Position numbers and translations under genes: made by a program. 64,000 nucleotides of DNA from Saccharomonospora cyanea NA-134. Its GTDB lineage: Bacteria > Actinomycetota > Actinomycetes > Mycobacteriales > Pseudonocardiaceae. The notes beneath the pieces are model-generated. The model was not told the origin of the DNA. It was given only the letters and a program-made list of their open reading frames with translations, and did not search any database. The stretch covers positions 3,208,325-3,272,324 of the forward strand of contig NZ_CM001440.1 in assembly GCF_000244975.1 (NCBI RefSeq), read 5' to 3'. Shown piece after piece: positions 1-9,318 of the stretch (its first letter is position 1; every line of letters begins with the position of its first letter).

Positions 1-293
1 CGCACGAGTTCGTTCACCATCGTGTCGATGTCGGGATGCATCAGCGGCTCGCCACCCGCGATCGACACCATCGGCGCGCCGCACTCCTCGATGGCGGCCA
101 CCGCCTGTTCCACGGGCATCCGCTGCTTCAGCACGTTCGCCGGATGCTGGATCTTGCCGCAACCCGGGCAGCTGAGGTTGCAGGCGAACAACGGCTCCAG
201 TTCCACGATGAGCGGGAACTTCGAGCGTCTCCTCAGTTTCTGGGCCAGCAGATAGCGCGCGATGCGCAGACTCTGGTGCCACGGCATGCTCAT
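1..293 (-). CDS. hpnH: Adenosyl-hopene transferase HpnH (radical SAM), partial, 3' end beyond window
   Basis: The first 97 residues are present; the rest lies left of the window. HpnH is the radical-SAM enzyme that adds a 5'-deoxyadenosyl group to hopene to start C35 hopanoid side-chain synthesis. The N-terminus has the iron-sulfur cluster motif CNLSCPGC (CxxxCxxC), followed by a SIAGGEP segment typical of radical-SAM barrels. The ATG at 293 overlaps the TGA of hpnG as ATGA, so the two are translationally coupled. Family assignment is secure from the motif and its place at the end of the hopanoid operon. Confidence 0.93.
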   Translation of the reverse strand, partial: MSMPWHQSLRIARYLLAQKLRRRSKFPLIVELEPLFACNLSCPGCGKIQHPANVLKQRMPVEQAVAAIEECGAPMVSIAGGEPLMHPDIDTMVNELV

Positions 294-913
294 GGGTGCC
301 GCACCTCCTTCACAACGCTGTCGTTCTTGCCTCGGGCGACGGTCGCCGCCCAGCTCCGCAGCGCCGGGCCGGATGCCTTCAGCGCCTTCAGTGCCGCGAC
401 ACCGCCCGGCACGGTCGCCGCGCTCAGCAGGGGCCGCGCCGGCGTGTCGACCACAGCGCGCAGCACGACGACGTGTCGTCCGTCGTCCACAAGATCCAGC
501 AGCAGGCCCGACTCCAGATCGAGCGCCACGGCGCCGAGCGTCTCCTCGGGCACGCGCCCGACGATGTGGTCGGCCTCGGTCACCTCTCCGGTGTGGACGG
601 TCCGGTTGCCGCGGCGCAACGCCGAGGCCAGCACCGCCGCCGCCGGACACCGGCGCGAACCGCGTGGCGAGCGCACCACGTCGGGCACCACGAGGTCTCC
701 CGGACGTGCGCGGGTGGTGAGTGCGCACGCCACGCCCACCACGGCCACGGGCACCCCGGGACTGTGTCGCAGTGCCGCGCGCACGGCCGAGCGCCGCCGC
801 GCGCGCATCCCCGCCCGGACGACACGGCCGCCGCGCAGCCCGCACCGCACGCTCACCGCCTCCACGGTGAGCGGGCACAGGACGAGAACCTCGTCAGCCC
901 GGCCCGGCAGCAC
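290..913 (-). CDS. hpnG: Hopanoid-associated phosphorylase HpnG
   Basis: A 207-residue protein of the nucleoside phosphorylase/nucleosidase fold. In the pathway HpnG releases adenine from adenosylhopane to give ribosylhopane. The sequence starts with an LVLCPLTVEA strand and has a GVACAL turn and a PGDLVVPD strand, as in purine nucleoside phosphorylases. The start is a GTG at 913, overlapping the 3' end of shc by 20 nt, the only longer overlap in the operon. The 3' end overlaps hpnH by 4 nt. Identity rests on length, fold and position between shc and hpnH. Confidence 0.88.
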   Translation of the reverse strand: MLPGRADEVLVLCPLTVEAVSVRCGLRGGRVVRAGMRARRRSAVRAALRHSPGVPVAVVGVACALTTRARPGDLVVPDVVRSPRGSRRCPAAAVLASALRRGNRTVHTGEVTEADHIVGRVPEETLGAVALDLESGLLLDLVDDGRHVVVLRAVVDTPARPLLSAATVPGGVAALKALKASGPALRSWAATVARGKNDSVVKEVRHP

Positions 914-2810
914 GGCCGCTCTCCAGGTACCGGCCGAGGGCGGTGAGGGGGAACACCAGCCGGTACAGGTGGTAGTTGATGTAGAAGTCTCCGGGGAACC
1001 CCGTGCCGGTGAACTGCGGTTCGTCCCAGCCGCCGTCCGGGCGTTGCGTGGTCACCAACCACTCCACTCCCCGCGTCACGAGGTCACCGCGCTCCCCCGC
1101 GGCCAGCAGCGCGAGCAGTGCCCACGCCGTCTGCGAGGCCGTGGACGTGCCCCTGCCCACCCACGCGCGGTCGACGTAGGAGCGCATGTCCTCGCCCCAG
1201 CCGCCGTCGGGGTTCTGGTGGGCGGTGAGCCAGTGAACGGCCGCGCGCACGGACTCGTGGTCGCGGGGCACGCCACAGGCGACGAGCGCGGGCACCACGG
1301 CACCCGTGCCGTAGACGTGGTTCGCGCCCCACCGGCCGAACCACGACCCGTCGGCCTCCTGCGCGTCGAGCAGCCACCGGACACCGCGGCGTGCGGCCTC
1401 GCAGTCGACCATGCCACGCGCCGCCAGCATCTCGACGACGTGCGCGGTGACGTCGGCCGACGGCGGGTCGATCACGGCACCGAAGTCGCAGAACGGCAGC
1501 TTCTCGCACAGTGCGCGGGTGTTGTCGGCGTCGAACGCTCCCCAGCCGCCGTCCGAGGACTGCATGCCCACGAGCCACTCGGTGGCCCGCTCCACGGCCG
1601 CATCGACCCGGCTCGGCTCGGGATGGCGCACCCGCCGCAGGCCCAACACCACCTCGGCCGTGTCGTCGGTGTCCGGGTAGTGATCGTTGGCGAACTCGAA
1701 CGCCCAGCCCGACGGCGACAGGTCCGGCCTGCGTACCTGCCAGTCGCCGCCGGTGCGGATCTCCTCCCGCAGGATCCAGTCCGCCGCGGCGACCAACGCC
1801 GGATCGTCGGCCGGTGTGCCCGAGTCCAGCAGTGCGGTCATCGCGAGCGCCGTGTCCCACACCGGCGACTGGCATGCCTCCAGCCTGCGCACCCACCCGT
1901 CCTCGGTGTGCTCCCGGACGGTGAAGCCCTCCAGCCCGTCCAGGGCCTTGCGGAGCACCGGGTGATCCACCGGATAACCCCGCAGGTGTAGCGCCAGGAT
2001 CGAGTACACCCACGGTGGCTGGATGCCGCCCCAACCGCCGTCGGCCTCCTGCCGGTCGAGGATCCAGCGCTCGGCGCGATCGAGTGCGATGTTGCGCAAC
2101 GGTTTCAGGGGCAGCCGTTCCAGCCGGTGCAGCACGGCGTCGAGGCCGTGGAACACGCCCGCCCACGACATCACGGAGTCGTCTCCCCGCCGCTCGACTC
2201 CCGTGCGCAGCTCCCGCAGGCTGAATCCCAGCTGCCGAGCGGGTCGCGCGGCGCCGACGATCGTCAACGGCACCACCGTCTGCCGGGCCCAACAGGCCCA
2301 GTCGTAGATGTTGAGGGGGAACCAGTCGGGCAACAGCACCAGTTCCGGAGGCAGCACCGGAAGCCTGCGCCACGACCACTGCCCGAACAGAGCCAGCCAG
2401 ATCCGCGTGAACACCCGGGTGGCCTCGATGCCTCCGCTGTCGAGAATGTACTCGCGGGCACGCCGCAGGTGCGCGGCGTCGAGCGGGTCGCCCGCGAGCC
2501 GCAACGCGGTGTAGGCCTCCACACTCGTGGACACGTCTGGGGGCCCGTCGTGGAACGTCGCCCACGTGCCGTCCTCCCGCTGCCGCGAACGGATCCACCG
2601 CGCCGTCTCCTCGGTCACGCGGGCGTCGGAGATCCCCAGGAACCGTCGCAGCAGCAGGTCCTCGGCCTCCATCGTCACGTTGGTCTCCAGCTCTCCCTTC
2701 CACCAGCCCTCCGCGTGTTGCAGGGACAACAGGTGGCGGCGAGCGGAGTCGGCGCAGCGGCGCACCCGCTCCTGCGTCAGGGTTGCCTCGCGCGTCAGGA
2801 CGTCGGTCAT
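894..2810 (-). CDS. shc: Squalene-hopene cyclase
   Basis: A 638-residue class II triterpene cyclase that turns squalene into hopene/hopanol at the membrane. The catalytic DxDD acid is present as DTDD at residues 380-383. At least five QW repeats stabilise the alpha/alpha barrel, among them QEADGGWGG, QSSDGGWGAFD, QEADGSWFG, QNPDGGWGED and QRPDGGWDEP. Length matches bacterial SHCs of 630-680 residues. The ATG at 2810 overlaps the stop of the upstream prenyl synthase by 4 nt (ATGA). Its substrate is supplied by the genes upstream in the same transcript. Confidence 0.97.
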   Translation of the reverse strand: MTDVLTREATLTQERVRRCADSARRHLLSLQHAEGWWKGELETNVTMEAEDLLLRRFLGISDARVTEETARWIRSRQREDGTWATFHDGPPDVSTSVEAYTALRLAGDPLDAAHLRRAREYILDSGGIEATRVFTRIWLALFGQWSWRRLPVLPPELVLLPDWFPLNIYDWACWARQTVVPLTIVGAARPARQLGFSLRELRTGVERRGDDSVMSWAGVFHGLDAVLHRLERLPLKPLRNIALDRAERWILDRQEADGGWGGIQPPWVYSILALHLRGYPVDHPVLRKALDGLEGFTVREHTEDGWVRRLEACQSPVWDTALAMTALLDSGTPADDPALVAAADWILREEIRTGGDWQVRRPDLSPSGWAFEFANDHYPDTDDTAEVVLGLRRVRHPEPSRVDAAVERATEWLVGMQSSDGGWGAFDADNTRALCEKLPFCDFGAVIDPPSADVTAHVVEMLAARGMVDCEAARRGVRWLLDAQEADGSWFGRWGANHVYGTGAVVPALVACGVPRDHESVRAAVHWLTAHQNPDGGWGEDMRSYVDRAWVGRGTSTASQTAWALLALLAAGERGDLVTRGVEWLVTTQRPDGGWDEPQFTGTGFPGDFYINYHLYRLVFPLTALGRYLESGRAAGPG

Positions 2811-3814
2811 CGGTCACGCTCCACGACGAAACGGGTGAGATCGACCAGCGCCGCCCGAATGTCCGAGGGCGGGTCCACCGCGGCGAGGGATGCCTCGGCC
2901 TCGGCGATGTAGCGGTGGGCGCGGTCACGGGTCCAGGCGATCGCGCCCGTGTCGTCGACCAGCGCCGCCATCGTGCGCACGTCGTCCTCGCTCGGCGCAT
3001 CCTCCCTGCGGTAGAACTCGCGCAGCGCCAGCGCGCTGTCTGTTCCCGAGTTCAGGGCCACCGCGACGGGGACCGACTTCTTGCGCACCCGGAGGTCGGC
3101 GAGCACGGGCTTGCCGGTGACCTCGGGACTGCCGACGATGCCGAGCAGATCGTCCACGAGCTGGAACCCCATGCCGAGGTTGCGCCCGAACCGTCCGAGC
3201 GCCGCGACGGAGGCGTCGTCTCCACCACCGAGCAACGCGCCCAGCTCGGCGGCGCACGCCATCAGCGCGGCGGTCTTGCCGTCCTCCATGTGCAGGCACT
3301 CCTCGACCCCGACGAGGGCACGCCTTTCGAAGTCGATGTCGGCGGTCTGCCCCTCGATGAGCCTTCGCACCGCGCGGGTCAGGTAACGGCCGGCCGAGAG
3401 CAGGCCCGTCGCCTCCAGTACCTCGACGGCGAGTGTCAGAAGGGCGTCACCCGCCAGGATCGCGGCGGGTGTACCGAACAGGGCCCACACGGTGGGGCGA
3501 TGCCGCCGCTCGGTGTCCCCGTCCATGACGTCGTCGTGCAGCAGGGAGAAGTTGTGCACCAGCTCCACGGCCACGGCACCCGCCAGCGCGGTCTCCGGCC
3601 GCGCCCGCACCGCCTGCGCCGCGAGCAGGGCCAGTGCCGGGCGCAACGCCTTGCCACCACCGCCCTCCACGGCCGCGCCGTGTTCGTCGGTCCAGCCGAG
3701 GTGGTAGCTGACGATGCGTCGCATCGCGGGGTCCAGGGTGTCGACCGCTTCCCGCAACGCGGGTCGCACGAGCAACCGGGTGGCGCTCACCTCGGACGGC
3801 AGGGTCATGGTCAT
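2807..3814 (-). CDS. Polyprenyl (farnesyl-type) diphosphate synthase of the hopanoid operon
   Basis: A 335-residue trans-isoprenyl diphosphate synthase. The first Asp-rich motif reads LLHDDVMDGD (about residue 93) and the second GFQLVDDLLG (about residue 220); both bind the Mg-diphosphate. Lying between hpnE and shc, it most likely makes the farnesyl diphosphate that HpnC/D/E condense to squalene; chain length cannot be read from sequence alone. The ATG at 3814 overlaps the hpnE stop by 4 nt, which fixes the start over longer upstream extensions in this frame. Confidence 0.92.
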   Translation of the reverse strand: MTMTLPSEVSATRLLVRPALREAVDTLDPAMRRIVSYHLGWTDEHGAAVEGGGGKALRPALALLAAQAVRARPETALAGAVAVELVHNFSLLHDDVMDGDTERRHRPTVWALFGTPAAILAGDALLTLAVEVLEATGLLSAGRYLTRAVRRLIEGQTADIDFERRALVGVEECLHMEDGKTAALMACAAELGALLGGGDDASVAALGRFGRNLGMGFQLVDDLLGIVGSPEVTGKPVLADLRVRKKSVPVAVALNSGTDSALALREFYRREDAPSEDDVRTMAALVDDTGAIAWTRDRAHRYIAEAEASLAAVDPPSDIRAALVDLTRFVVERDR

Positions 3815-5190
3815 CCGCTCACACCCCCCGCCAGGTGAGCGGTGACGAGATCGGCGGCTCGGTGTCCACTTCGCACGGCTCCCTCCATCGTGTCGGGCCA
3901 ACCTGTAGCGGTCCAGGATCCGGCGAGGACAAGGCCGGGCAACGCCGTGCGCTGGGCCGCGCGCAAACTGTTCGATCCCGGTCCCTGGCGGAACGTGGCC
4001 CGCCGCTGCCGGGTGACGAAGAACCGGGAACACGGTGTGGTGGCGGCGGCGGGGAAGAGCCTGCCGAGTTCGGCGAGGAACACGTCACGCAACGCCGACG
4101 CGGGGGTGGTCAGCCAGGTCTCGGCCGCCGAAAGCGACACCGCGAGGTACTGCCCCGAGGTGAGTCCCGCCGCGGCGGTGCGGTCGAACACCCACTGGGC
4201 GGGTGATCCCACGGCCGCGGCGAACGGCAGCTCGGTGACGGGCCGCTCGTAGACGACGTGGACGTTCACGATCGGCACCGCTCCGAGCCCGGCGAGCCGC
4301 CACCGCTGCAGCCCCGCCCGTCCGGGAGCGACTCGCATCGCGGTCTCGGGCGGGACGGCGAGGACGACCGCGTCGGCGTCCAGCACCTCGTCGTCCATCC
4401 GCACGAGGAACCGCTCACGCACGGGTGTGATGCCCCGGACCGGGCTGTGGGTGCGCACCTGTCCGTCGCGTTCCAGCAGGTACTTCTCCGCGGGACGGAC
4501 ATGCAGGTCCTCCAACGGCCAGCGGGGGATCCCGATGTCGGCGCCGTCGGACGAGGTCAGCAGTGCGGTGCGGAACACCATCGCCGCCGAGGCCAGCGAC
4601 ACCTGGGACACGTCGCCGTTGAGCGCGGCCACGGTGATGAGGTTCCACAACCTGTCGCGGGTGGCGTCGTTCTGACCGTGCTGGGCGAGCCAGTCGCCGA
4701 AACTGTGGGCGTCGAGCGCGGTGTCGTCCGGATCGAGCGAGCGCAGGGCCACGGCGGCCCTCAGCACCCGGAACCGGTCGAGCGGGCTCAACGCCGAGTA
4801 GCGGGCGATCGCGGGTGCCAGGTGCAGGGGTGCCCGCGCGTCCGTACGCCGCAGTTCGGTGAACCGGCCGCCGGGCGCGAGCACCGGCACCCGGAAGCGC
4901 TCCTGCGTCTCGAGGCCCTCGGAGCTGCCGAGCCGTTCGAGCAGGGCCCGGTAGGCGGTGCAGCAGCGCAACGTCACGTGTTGCCCGTTGTCGACGGTGA
5001 GACCGTCGCGCTGGAACGAGAACGTCGCGCCCCCCAACCGGGAGCGCGCTTCCAGCACCGTCACCGCGATCCCGGCGTCGGCGAGGTCGCAGGCCGCGGT
5101 GAGCCCGGCCAGCCCGGAGCCGACGACGACCACGCGGACGTCCTTCCGGCCCGACCCACGCGCCCGGGGCTGGACACACGGGGCTGTCAT
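3811..5190 (-). CDS. hpnE: Hydroxysqualene dehydroxylase HpnE
   Basis: A 459-residue FAD amine-oxidase-type flavoprotein. The N-terminal Rossmann motif VVGSGLAGLTAACDLA is followed by VLEARSRLGG, the usual FAD-binding pair. A C-terminal FAD-contact segment reads VLAGSWTATGWPDTMEGAVRSG. HpnE reductively removes the hydroxyl from hydroxysqualene made by HpnD. The start at 5190 makes an ATGA overlap with hpnD; the frame is open much further upstream, but that part only shadows hpnD. Confidence 0.93.
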   Translation of the reverse strand: MTAPCVQPRARGSGRKDVRVVVVGSGLAGLTAACDLADAGIAVTVLEARSRLGGATFSFQRDGLTVDNGQHVTLRCCTAYRALLERLGSSEGLETQERFRVPVLAPGGRFTELRRTDARAPLHLAPAIARYSALSPLDRFRVLRAAVALRSLDPDDTALDAHSFGDWLAQHGQNDATRDRLWNLITVAALNGDVSQVSLASAAMVFRTALLTSSDGADIGIPRWPLEDLHVRPAEKYLLERDGQVRTHSPVRGITPVRERFLVRMDDEVLDADAVVLAVPPETAMRVAPGRAGLQRWRLAGLGAVPIVNVHVVYERPVTELPFAAAVGSPAQWVFDRTAAAGLTSGQYLAVSLSAAETWLTTPASALRDVFLAELGRLFPAAATTPCSRFFVTRQRRATFRQGPGSNSLRAAQRTALPGLVLAGSWTATGWPDTMEGAVRSGHRAADLVTAHLAGGVSG

Positions 5191-6050
5191 GGTGTGCCTC
5201 CCGCCAGCGCCACACAGGCCACCAGTGCCTTCTCCCAGTCGGGCAGGCCGGTTCGGCCCCGCAGTACCAGCGACGGCCGCAACGCCATCCGCGTCAGCAA
5301 CCGGTGGTAGATGCCTGCCATGGCCGCGCAGCACGCTCGGCTGCGCCCGTCGAGCACATCGAGCAGCCGCAGACCCCGCTCGTACCACTCCTGTGCGCGG
5401 GCGACCTGGAACTCGAGCAGTGCCAGCAGGTTCTCGGTGTCGTCGACGAACTCCCCGTTCCCGTCGCGCTTCAGCGTGCAGCCGAATCGTTCGAGCTCGT
5501 CGGCGGGGAGGTACACCCGGCCGTTGTCGAGGTCCTCCACGACGTCCCGCAGGATGTTGGTCAACTGCAACGCCACGCCCAGGTCGTCGGCGATCGGTTC
5601 GTCGCGTGCCCGGTCGGGGCTGCCGAACACCGCGAGCGACAGCCTCCCGATCGACCCGGCCACGCGCTGGCAGTACCGCCGCAGCGTGGTGAAACTCGCG
5701 TACTCCACGCCGAGCACGTCGGCGCGGCAACCGTCGATCAGGTCGTCGAAGGCGTCCAGCGGCAGGTCGAACCGGCGGGCGGCGTCCGCGAGGGCGAACG
5801 CCACGGGATCGCCGGTGTCGAGCCCCGACTCCACCGCCCGCAGGTCCGACCTCGCGTCCTCGAGCCCCTTCAGCTTCACCTCGGGAGAGAGGTCGCCGTC
5901 GCCGATGTCGTCGATCCTGCGGGCGAAGGCGTAGACCGCGCTGAGGGCGTTGCGTTTCGGCGGGGGCAGCAGCCGGATGCCGTACGAAAAGTTGCGGGCC
6001 TGTTCCCGGGTGATGCGTACACAGGTTTCGTAGGCCTGTTCCGTCCTCAT
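5187..6050 (-). CDS. hpnD: Presqualene diphosphate synthase HpnD
   Basis: A 287-residue squalene/phytoene synthase family protein. The first Asp motif is in YAFARRIDDIGD and the second in NILRDVVEDLDNGRVYLP, both needed for Mg-diphosphate binding. HpnD condenses two farnesyl diphosphates to presqualene diphosphate. It is distinguished from the neighbouring HpnC by position and by having the more canonical second motif. The ATG at 6050 overlaps the hpnC stop by 4 nt. Confidence 0.93.
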   Translation of the reverse strand: MRTEQAYETCVRITREQARNFSYGIRLLPPPKRNALSAVYAFARRIDDIGDGDLSPEVKLKGLEDARSDLRAVESGLDTGDPVAFALADAARRFDLPLDAFDDLIDGCRADVLGVEYASFTTLRRYCQRVAGSIGRLSLAVFGSPDRARDEPIADDLGVALQLTNILRDVVEDLDNGRVYLPADELERFGCTLKRDGNGEFVDDTENLLALLEFQVARAQEWYERGLRLLDVLDGRSRACCAAMAGIYHRLLTRMALRPSLVLRGRTGLPDWEKALVACVALAGGTP

Positions 6051-6904
6051 CGCACACCACCGGACCCCAGCGAGGTCAGCAGCGAGGCGGCGACGTGGGA
6101 GCGCCGGGGGCGCGGTGTGCGGGCGAGCACGTCGAATCCCGCGTCGGCCAGCGCGCGCGCCGTGGCCCGGCCGCCCGCGACGTAGCCGGCGACGGCCAGC
6201 CTCGCCGCTCCTCGCAGGTCGTTCACGAGCGGGGCACCCTCGTCCAGCAGTCGCACGGCCCGCTGCACCTGGAGCGCGACGGCCGCCCGGACACCCGTAC
6301 CGGCCCGCGCGGCCACGAGGTCGTCCTCCGCCACGCCGTACCGTTCGAGGTCCACGGTCGGGAGGTAGACGCGGCCCGCGTAGGCGTCCTCGACGACGTC
6401 CTGGCAGTGTTCCAACACCTGCAGGGCACTGCAGATCCGGTCGGACAGCAGTCGCCGCCGTTCGGAGTCGGAGTCGAACACGCGCAGTACCAGCCTGCCG
6501 ACCGGGTTGGCCGACAGCGCGCAGTAGCTGAGGAGTTCGTCGAAGGTGCGGTAGCGGTACACCACCTGGTCGCGACGGTTGGCCTCGACAAGCCGTTCGA
6601 GCTCCGACCTCGGGAGGTCGCACATCGACACGGTGTGCGCAAGCCCGCGGTACAGCGGATCGTCACCGGCGGTTCCGGAGTACACCCGGTCGAGTTGAGC
6701 GGACACGCCGTCCAGAAGGGAGAGCCGGTCTCCGGGGGCGGCGTCACCGATGTCGTCGACCATCCGGGCGAACGCGTAGAGCGTGAGCAGGTGCCGCCGG
6801 TACCGGGGCGGCAGCACGCGAAGGGCGACCGGGAAGTTCTCGTGTCGTGCCCGTGCGCGCAACCGCTCCAGGGGCGGTGACGCCTGTGCTGCTTCGGCGT
6901 GCAT
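6047..6904 (-). CDS. hpnC: Hydroxysqualene synthase HpnC
   Basis: A 285-residue squalene/phytoene synthase family protein, first gene of the hopanoid operon. It has YAFARMVDDIGDAAPGD and EHCQDVVEDAYAGRVYLP as the two metal-binding motifs. HpnC converts presqualene diphosphate to hydroxysqualene. I chose the ATG at 6904, preceded by a GAGGCGAGG purine stretch. An ATG at 6949 would add 15 residues with a weaker site, and the frame stays open to 7402 without family resemblance. Confidence 0.9.
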   Translation of the reverse strand: MHAEAAQASPPLERLRARARHENFPVALRVLPPRYRRHLLTLYAFARMVDDIGDAAPGDRLSLLDGVSAQLDRVYSGTAGDDPLYRGLAHTVSMCDLPRSELERLVEANRRDQVVYRYRTFDELLSYCALSANPVGRLVLRVFDSDSERRRLLSDRICSALQVLEHCQDVVEDAYAGRVYLPTVDLERYGVAEDDLVAARAGTGVRAAVALQVQRAVRLLDEGAPLVNDLRGAARLAVAGYVAGGRATARALADAGFDVLARTPRPRRSHVAASLLTSLGSGGVR

Positions 6905-7077
6905 GGGCCTCGCCTCGTCCCGTTCGGCGGGTTGGCCGAGCGTCGGCATCTGGGATGTCTCATTGTCGGCCCGGACCCGCGCCGAGGGCAACTCCTCGGC
7001 CGTGGTCCCGACCGACTCGGGTCCGGTGACGTAGTCCGGACTCCGGTCCTTTCTGGCTTCCGCGTCCACCGGAAGAG

Positions 7078-7105
7078 ATGCTATGGCGTAACGGTTCTTC
7101 CGCAA
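7078..7105 (-). promoter_or_regulatory. Candidate promoter of the hopanoid operon
   Basis: Read on the minus strand: TTGCGG (7105-7100), a 16-bp spacer, then TAGCAT (7083-7078), a plausible vegetative promoter about 170 nt before the hpnC start. The surrounding gene-free stretch 6905-7245 (341 bp) otherwise holds only an open but unconvincing 5' extension of hpnC. No clear operator was seen. Confidence 0.3.
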
Positions 7106-7245
7106 CCCTGAGAACGAGTCCCCGATCGTGTGACGTGAACGCTTCCGCCACCGTCGACGAGTCGACCGATCGTCCACAGTGGCTTGCTCTGTCCGTTGTG
7201 AACAGATGATCGAACCACCCCCTTCAATCCACATGGGAGCAACGA

Positions 7246-8292
7246 CTACGGTGTCACGACTGCACGTCCGGTGAGTGTCCCCTCCTCCAGGTGCCGATAC
7301 GCCTCCGCCACGTCGTCGAGCCGGAACCGGATCACCTCGGTTTGCAACAGTCCCCTCGCGGCGAGGTCGAGCACCTCCCCGAGTTCCGGACGACTCCCCC
7401 AATAGGTGGTCTGCACCGACATCTCATACGGCAGGGAGAAGAACGACACGGGAAGCTGACCTCCCCCCAGCCCCACGATCGTGAGGTCCCCGAGCACCCG
7501 GCCCACCGAGGACGCCAGCGTCAACGTCCCGTCGCTTCCCACACAGTCGATGACGACATCGGCGCCTCGGCCGCCGGTCTCCTCCCGTACCAGCGCGGTC
7601 ACCCCGTCACCCGGCTCAGCGGTCAGGTCCGCTCCGAACCGCCGTGCCAGCTCCAGCGCCTCCGCCCGGGTGTCGACGGCCAGCACGCGCGCGGCGGTCG
7701 TCGCCTTGACGATCTGTACCGCCAGGTGCCCGAGCCCGCCGATGCCGATGATCACGGCCAGGGCGGCGGGAGTCAGTTTCGGCCACGAACGCCGCACGGC
7801 GTGGTACGGCGTCAACCCCGCGTCGGTGAGTGGCGCGGCGGTCACCGGATCGAGTCCGTCGGGCAGCGGTACGACGTGTCTGGCGTGAGGCACGAGCAGG
7901 TAGTCGGCCATGCCGCCGTCGAGCCCCAGCCCCGCGCCGCCGCGCTCCACCGGAGCCTCACTCTGCCGCTCGCAGTAGGTGTCCACACCACGCAGGCACT
8001 GGTCGCACACACCGCAGCCCCACGGCCCGTACACCGCCACCGGCATGCCGGGCTCCAGCCCGGTCACCCCCGCACCGACGGACTCGACCCAGCCCGCGTT
8101 CTCGTGCCCCAGCGTGAACGGCAGTTCCCACGGCATCTGCCCCGGTGGGAACTCGTGGATGACGTGCAGGTCGGAGTGGCACACACCCGCACCCCCGACG
8201 CGCACCAGCACCTGCCCGGCACCCGGCTCCGGTGTGTCCACCTCGGTCAGCACGGGATCGGTCTGCCAGTCCCGCATCCGAAAGGCTCGCAT
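7246..8292 (-). CDS. Zinc-dependent alcohol dehydrogenase (MDR family)
   Basis: A 348-residue medium-chain dehydrogenase. The catalytic zinc site is visible as GVCHSDLHV and GHENAGWV. The structural zinc lobe is GCGVCDQCLRGVDTYC, with four cysteines. The NAD-binding turn is IGIGGLGHLAVQ, and the cofactor-selecting acid is in VLAVDTRAEAL. The ATG at 8292 has a GAGGGAG site; a GTG at 8316 would overlap the upstream gene. It follows the universal stress gene by 13 nt on the same strand, so both are probably one transcript. It oxidises or reduces primary alcohols/aldehydes; the exact substrate is unknown. Confidence 0.92.
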   Translation of the reverse strand: MRAFRMRDWQTDPVLTEVDTPEPGAGQVLVRVGGAGVCHSDLHVIHEFPPGQMPWELPFTLGHENAGWVESVGAGVTGLEPGMPVAVYGPWGCGVCDQCLRGVDTYCERQSEAPVERGGAGLGLDGGMADYLLVPHARHVVPLPDGLDPVTAAPLTDAGLTPYHAVRRSWPKLTPAALAVIIGIGGLGHLAVQIVKATTAARVLAVDTRAEALELARRFGADLTAEPGDGVTALVREETGGRGADVVIDCVGSDGTLTLASSVGRVLGDLTIVGLGGGQLPVSFFSLPYEMSVQTTYWGSRPELGEVLDLAARGLLQTEVIRFRLDDVAEAYRHLEEGTLTGRAVVTP

Positions 8293-8305
8293 CGCCACTC
8301 CCTCG

Positions 8306-9214
8306 TCAGCTCTCACCGCCCGGAGGCCGTACGACCATCACAGGGCACTGTGCGTGGTGGATCAACGCCTGACTGGTGGAACCCAGGAGCAATCCGGTGA
8401 AGCCGCCACGGCCGCGACTGCCGACGACCACCAGTTGGGCCGTGGCCGACCGGTCGAGGAGCTGCCTGCGGGGCCGGTCGCGCACCAGGACGCGCTCGAC
8501 GGGGACACCGGGGTACCTCGCCTGCCAGCCCGCGAGCTGTTCGTCGAGCTTCGCTCGGAGCTCGTCCTCCTCGGGCGAGTTCGTGAAGAACAGTCTGGCG
8601 CGGCGGAGCACGCTCTCGTCCTCGACGTCGGCCCACGCGTGTACGGCCACCAGGGGTGCCGACCGCCGTCGCGCCTCCTCGAACGCGTGGGCGACGGCGC
8701 GCTCACCCAGTGGGCTGCCGTCCATGCCGACGACGACCGGCCCGGTCGAGGGCGGTTCGGTCCGGCCCTCGCCGCACCGCACCACGACGACCGGTGCGTG
8801 GGCGTGCGCGGCCACCGCGACCGCCGTCGACCCGGCGAGCATCCCGGTGAACCCACCGAGCCCCGACGCTCCGAGCACGACCAGTGCCGCGGTCCGGGAC
8901 CGGTGGGTCAGCGCGGGGACGGGCGGTTCGTCCACCGCCTCCGGTGACACGGCGAGACCCGGCGCGACCGCCACCGCCTCGTCCACCGCGTTGTCGACGA
9001 TGGTCTGTGCTTCCTCCAGCAGGGACTCGATGACGCTGGGCGGGACCGGCGCCTCGACGGCGAAGTACCGCGCCACGAGACCGTAGGCGTACACCACGTG
9101 CAACGGGGCCCTCCGGTGCGCGGCCCGCTCCGCGGCCCATCTCAGAGCCCGCGTGGCCGTCTCCGACCCGTCGACCCCCACCACGATGGCGTCCCGCTCG
9201 TCCTCACCCGCCAT
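8306..9214 (-). CDS. Universal stress protein, two UspA domains
   Basis: A 302-residue tandem UspA protein (domains about 1-145 and 155-300). Both carry the ATP-binding loop G-x2-G-x9-G-S/T: GASGLGGFTGMLAGST and GSRGRGGFTGLLLGST. The strand-1 motifs IVVGVDGSETA and VVVGMDGSPLGE open each domain. This is the ATP-binding class found in actinobacterial dormancy/hypoxia regulons. It is first in an operon with the alcohol dehydrogenase, and a degenerate DosR-type palindrome lies about 105 nt upstream. The ATG at 9214 begins MAGEDER just before the first beta strand. Confidence 0.93.
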   Translation of the reverse strand: MAGEDERDAIVVGVDGSETATRALRWAAERAAHRRAPLHVVYAYGLVARYFAVEAPVPPSVIESLLEEAQTIVDNAVDEAVAVAPGLAVSPEAVDEPPVPALTHRSRTAALVVLGASGLGGFTGMLAGSTAVAVAAHAHAPVVVVRCGEGRTEPPSTGPVVVGMDGSPLGERAVAHAFEEARRRSAPLVAVHAWADVEDESVLRRARLFFTNSPEEDELRAKLDEQLAGWQARYPGVPVERVLVRDRPRRQLLDRSATAQLVVVGSRGRGGFTGLLLGSTSQALIHHAQCPVMVVRPPGGES

Positions 9215-9318
9215 GTCCGCTCCCCTCGCCCCACGGGCGTCGCCATGCACCGACAGGCACAGCCGACCGTAAGGCCGTGAGCGAGGCGGGCACCTCCGCC
9301 GTTGGTCCCGTCCACGTC

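Noticed and set aside
36-1991. Long plus-strand open frame of 651 codons opposite hpnG and shc
   Set aside because: It lies antisense to clear hopanoid genes, has Arg/His/Pro-rich shadow composition and no family motif; such frames are expected in GC-rich DNA.
6905-7402. N-terminal extension of hpnC
   Set aside because: Open but not similar to the family, and it would leave no room for a promoter.
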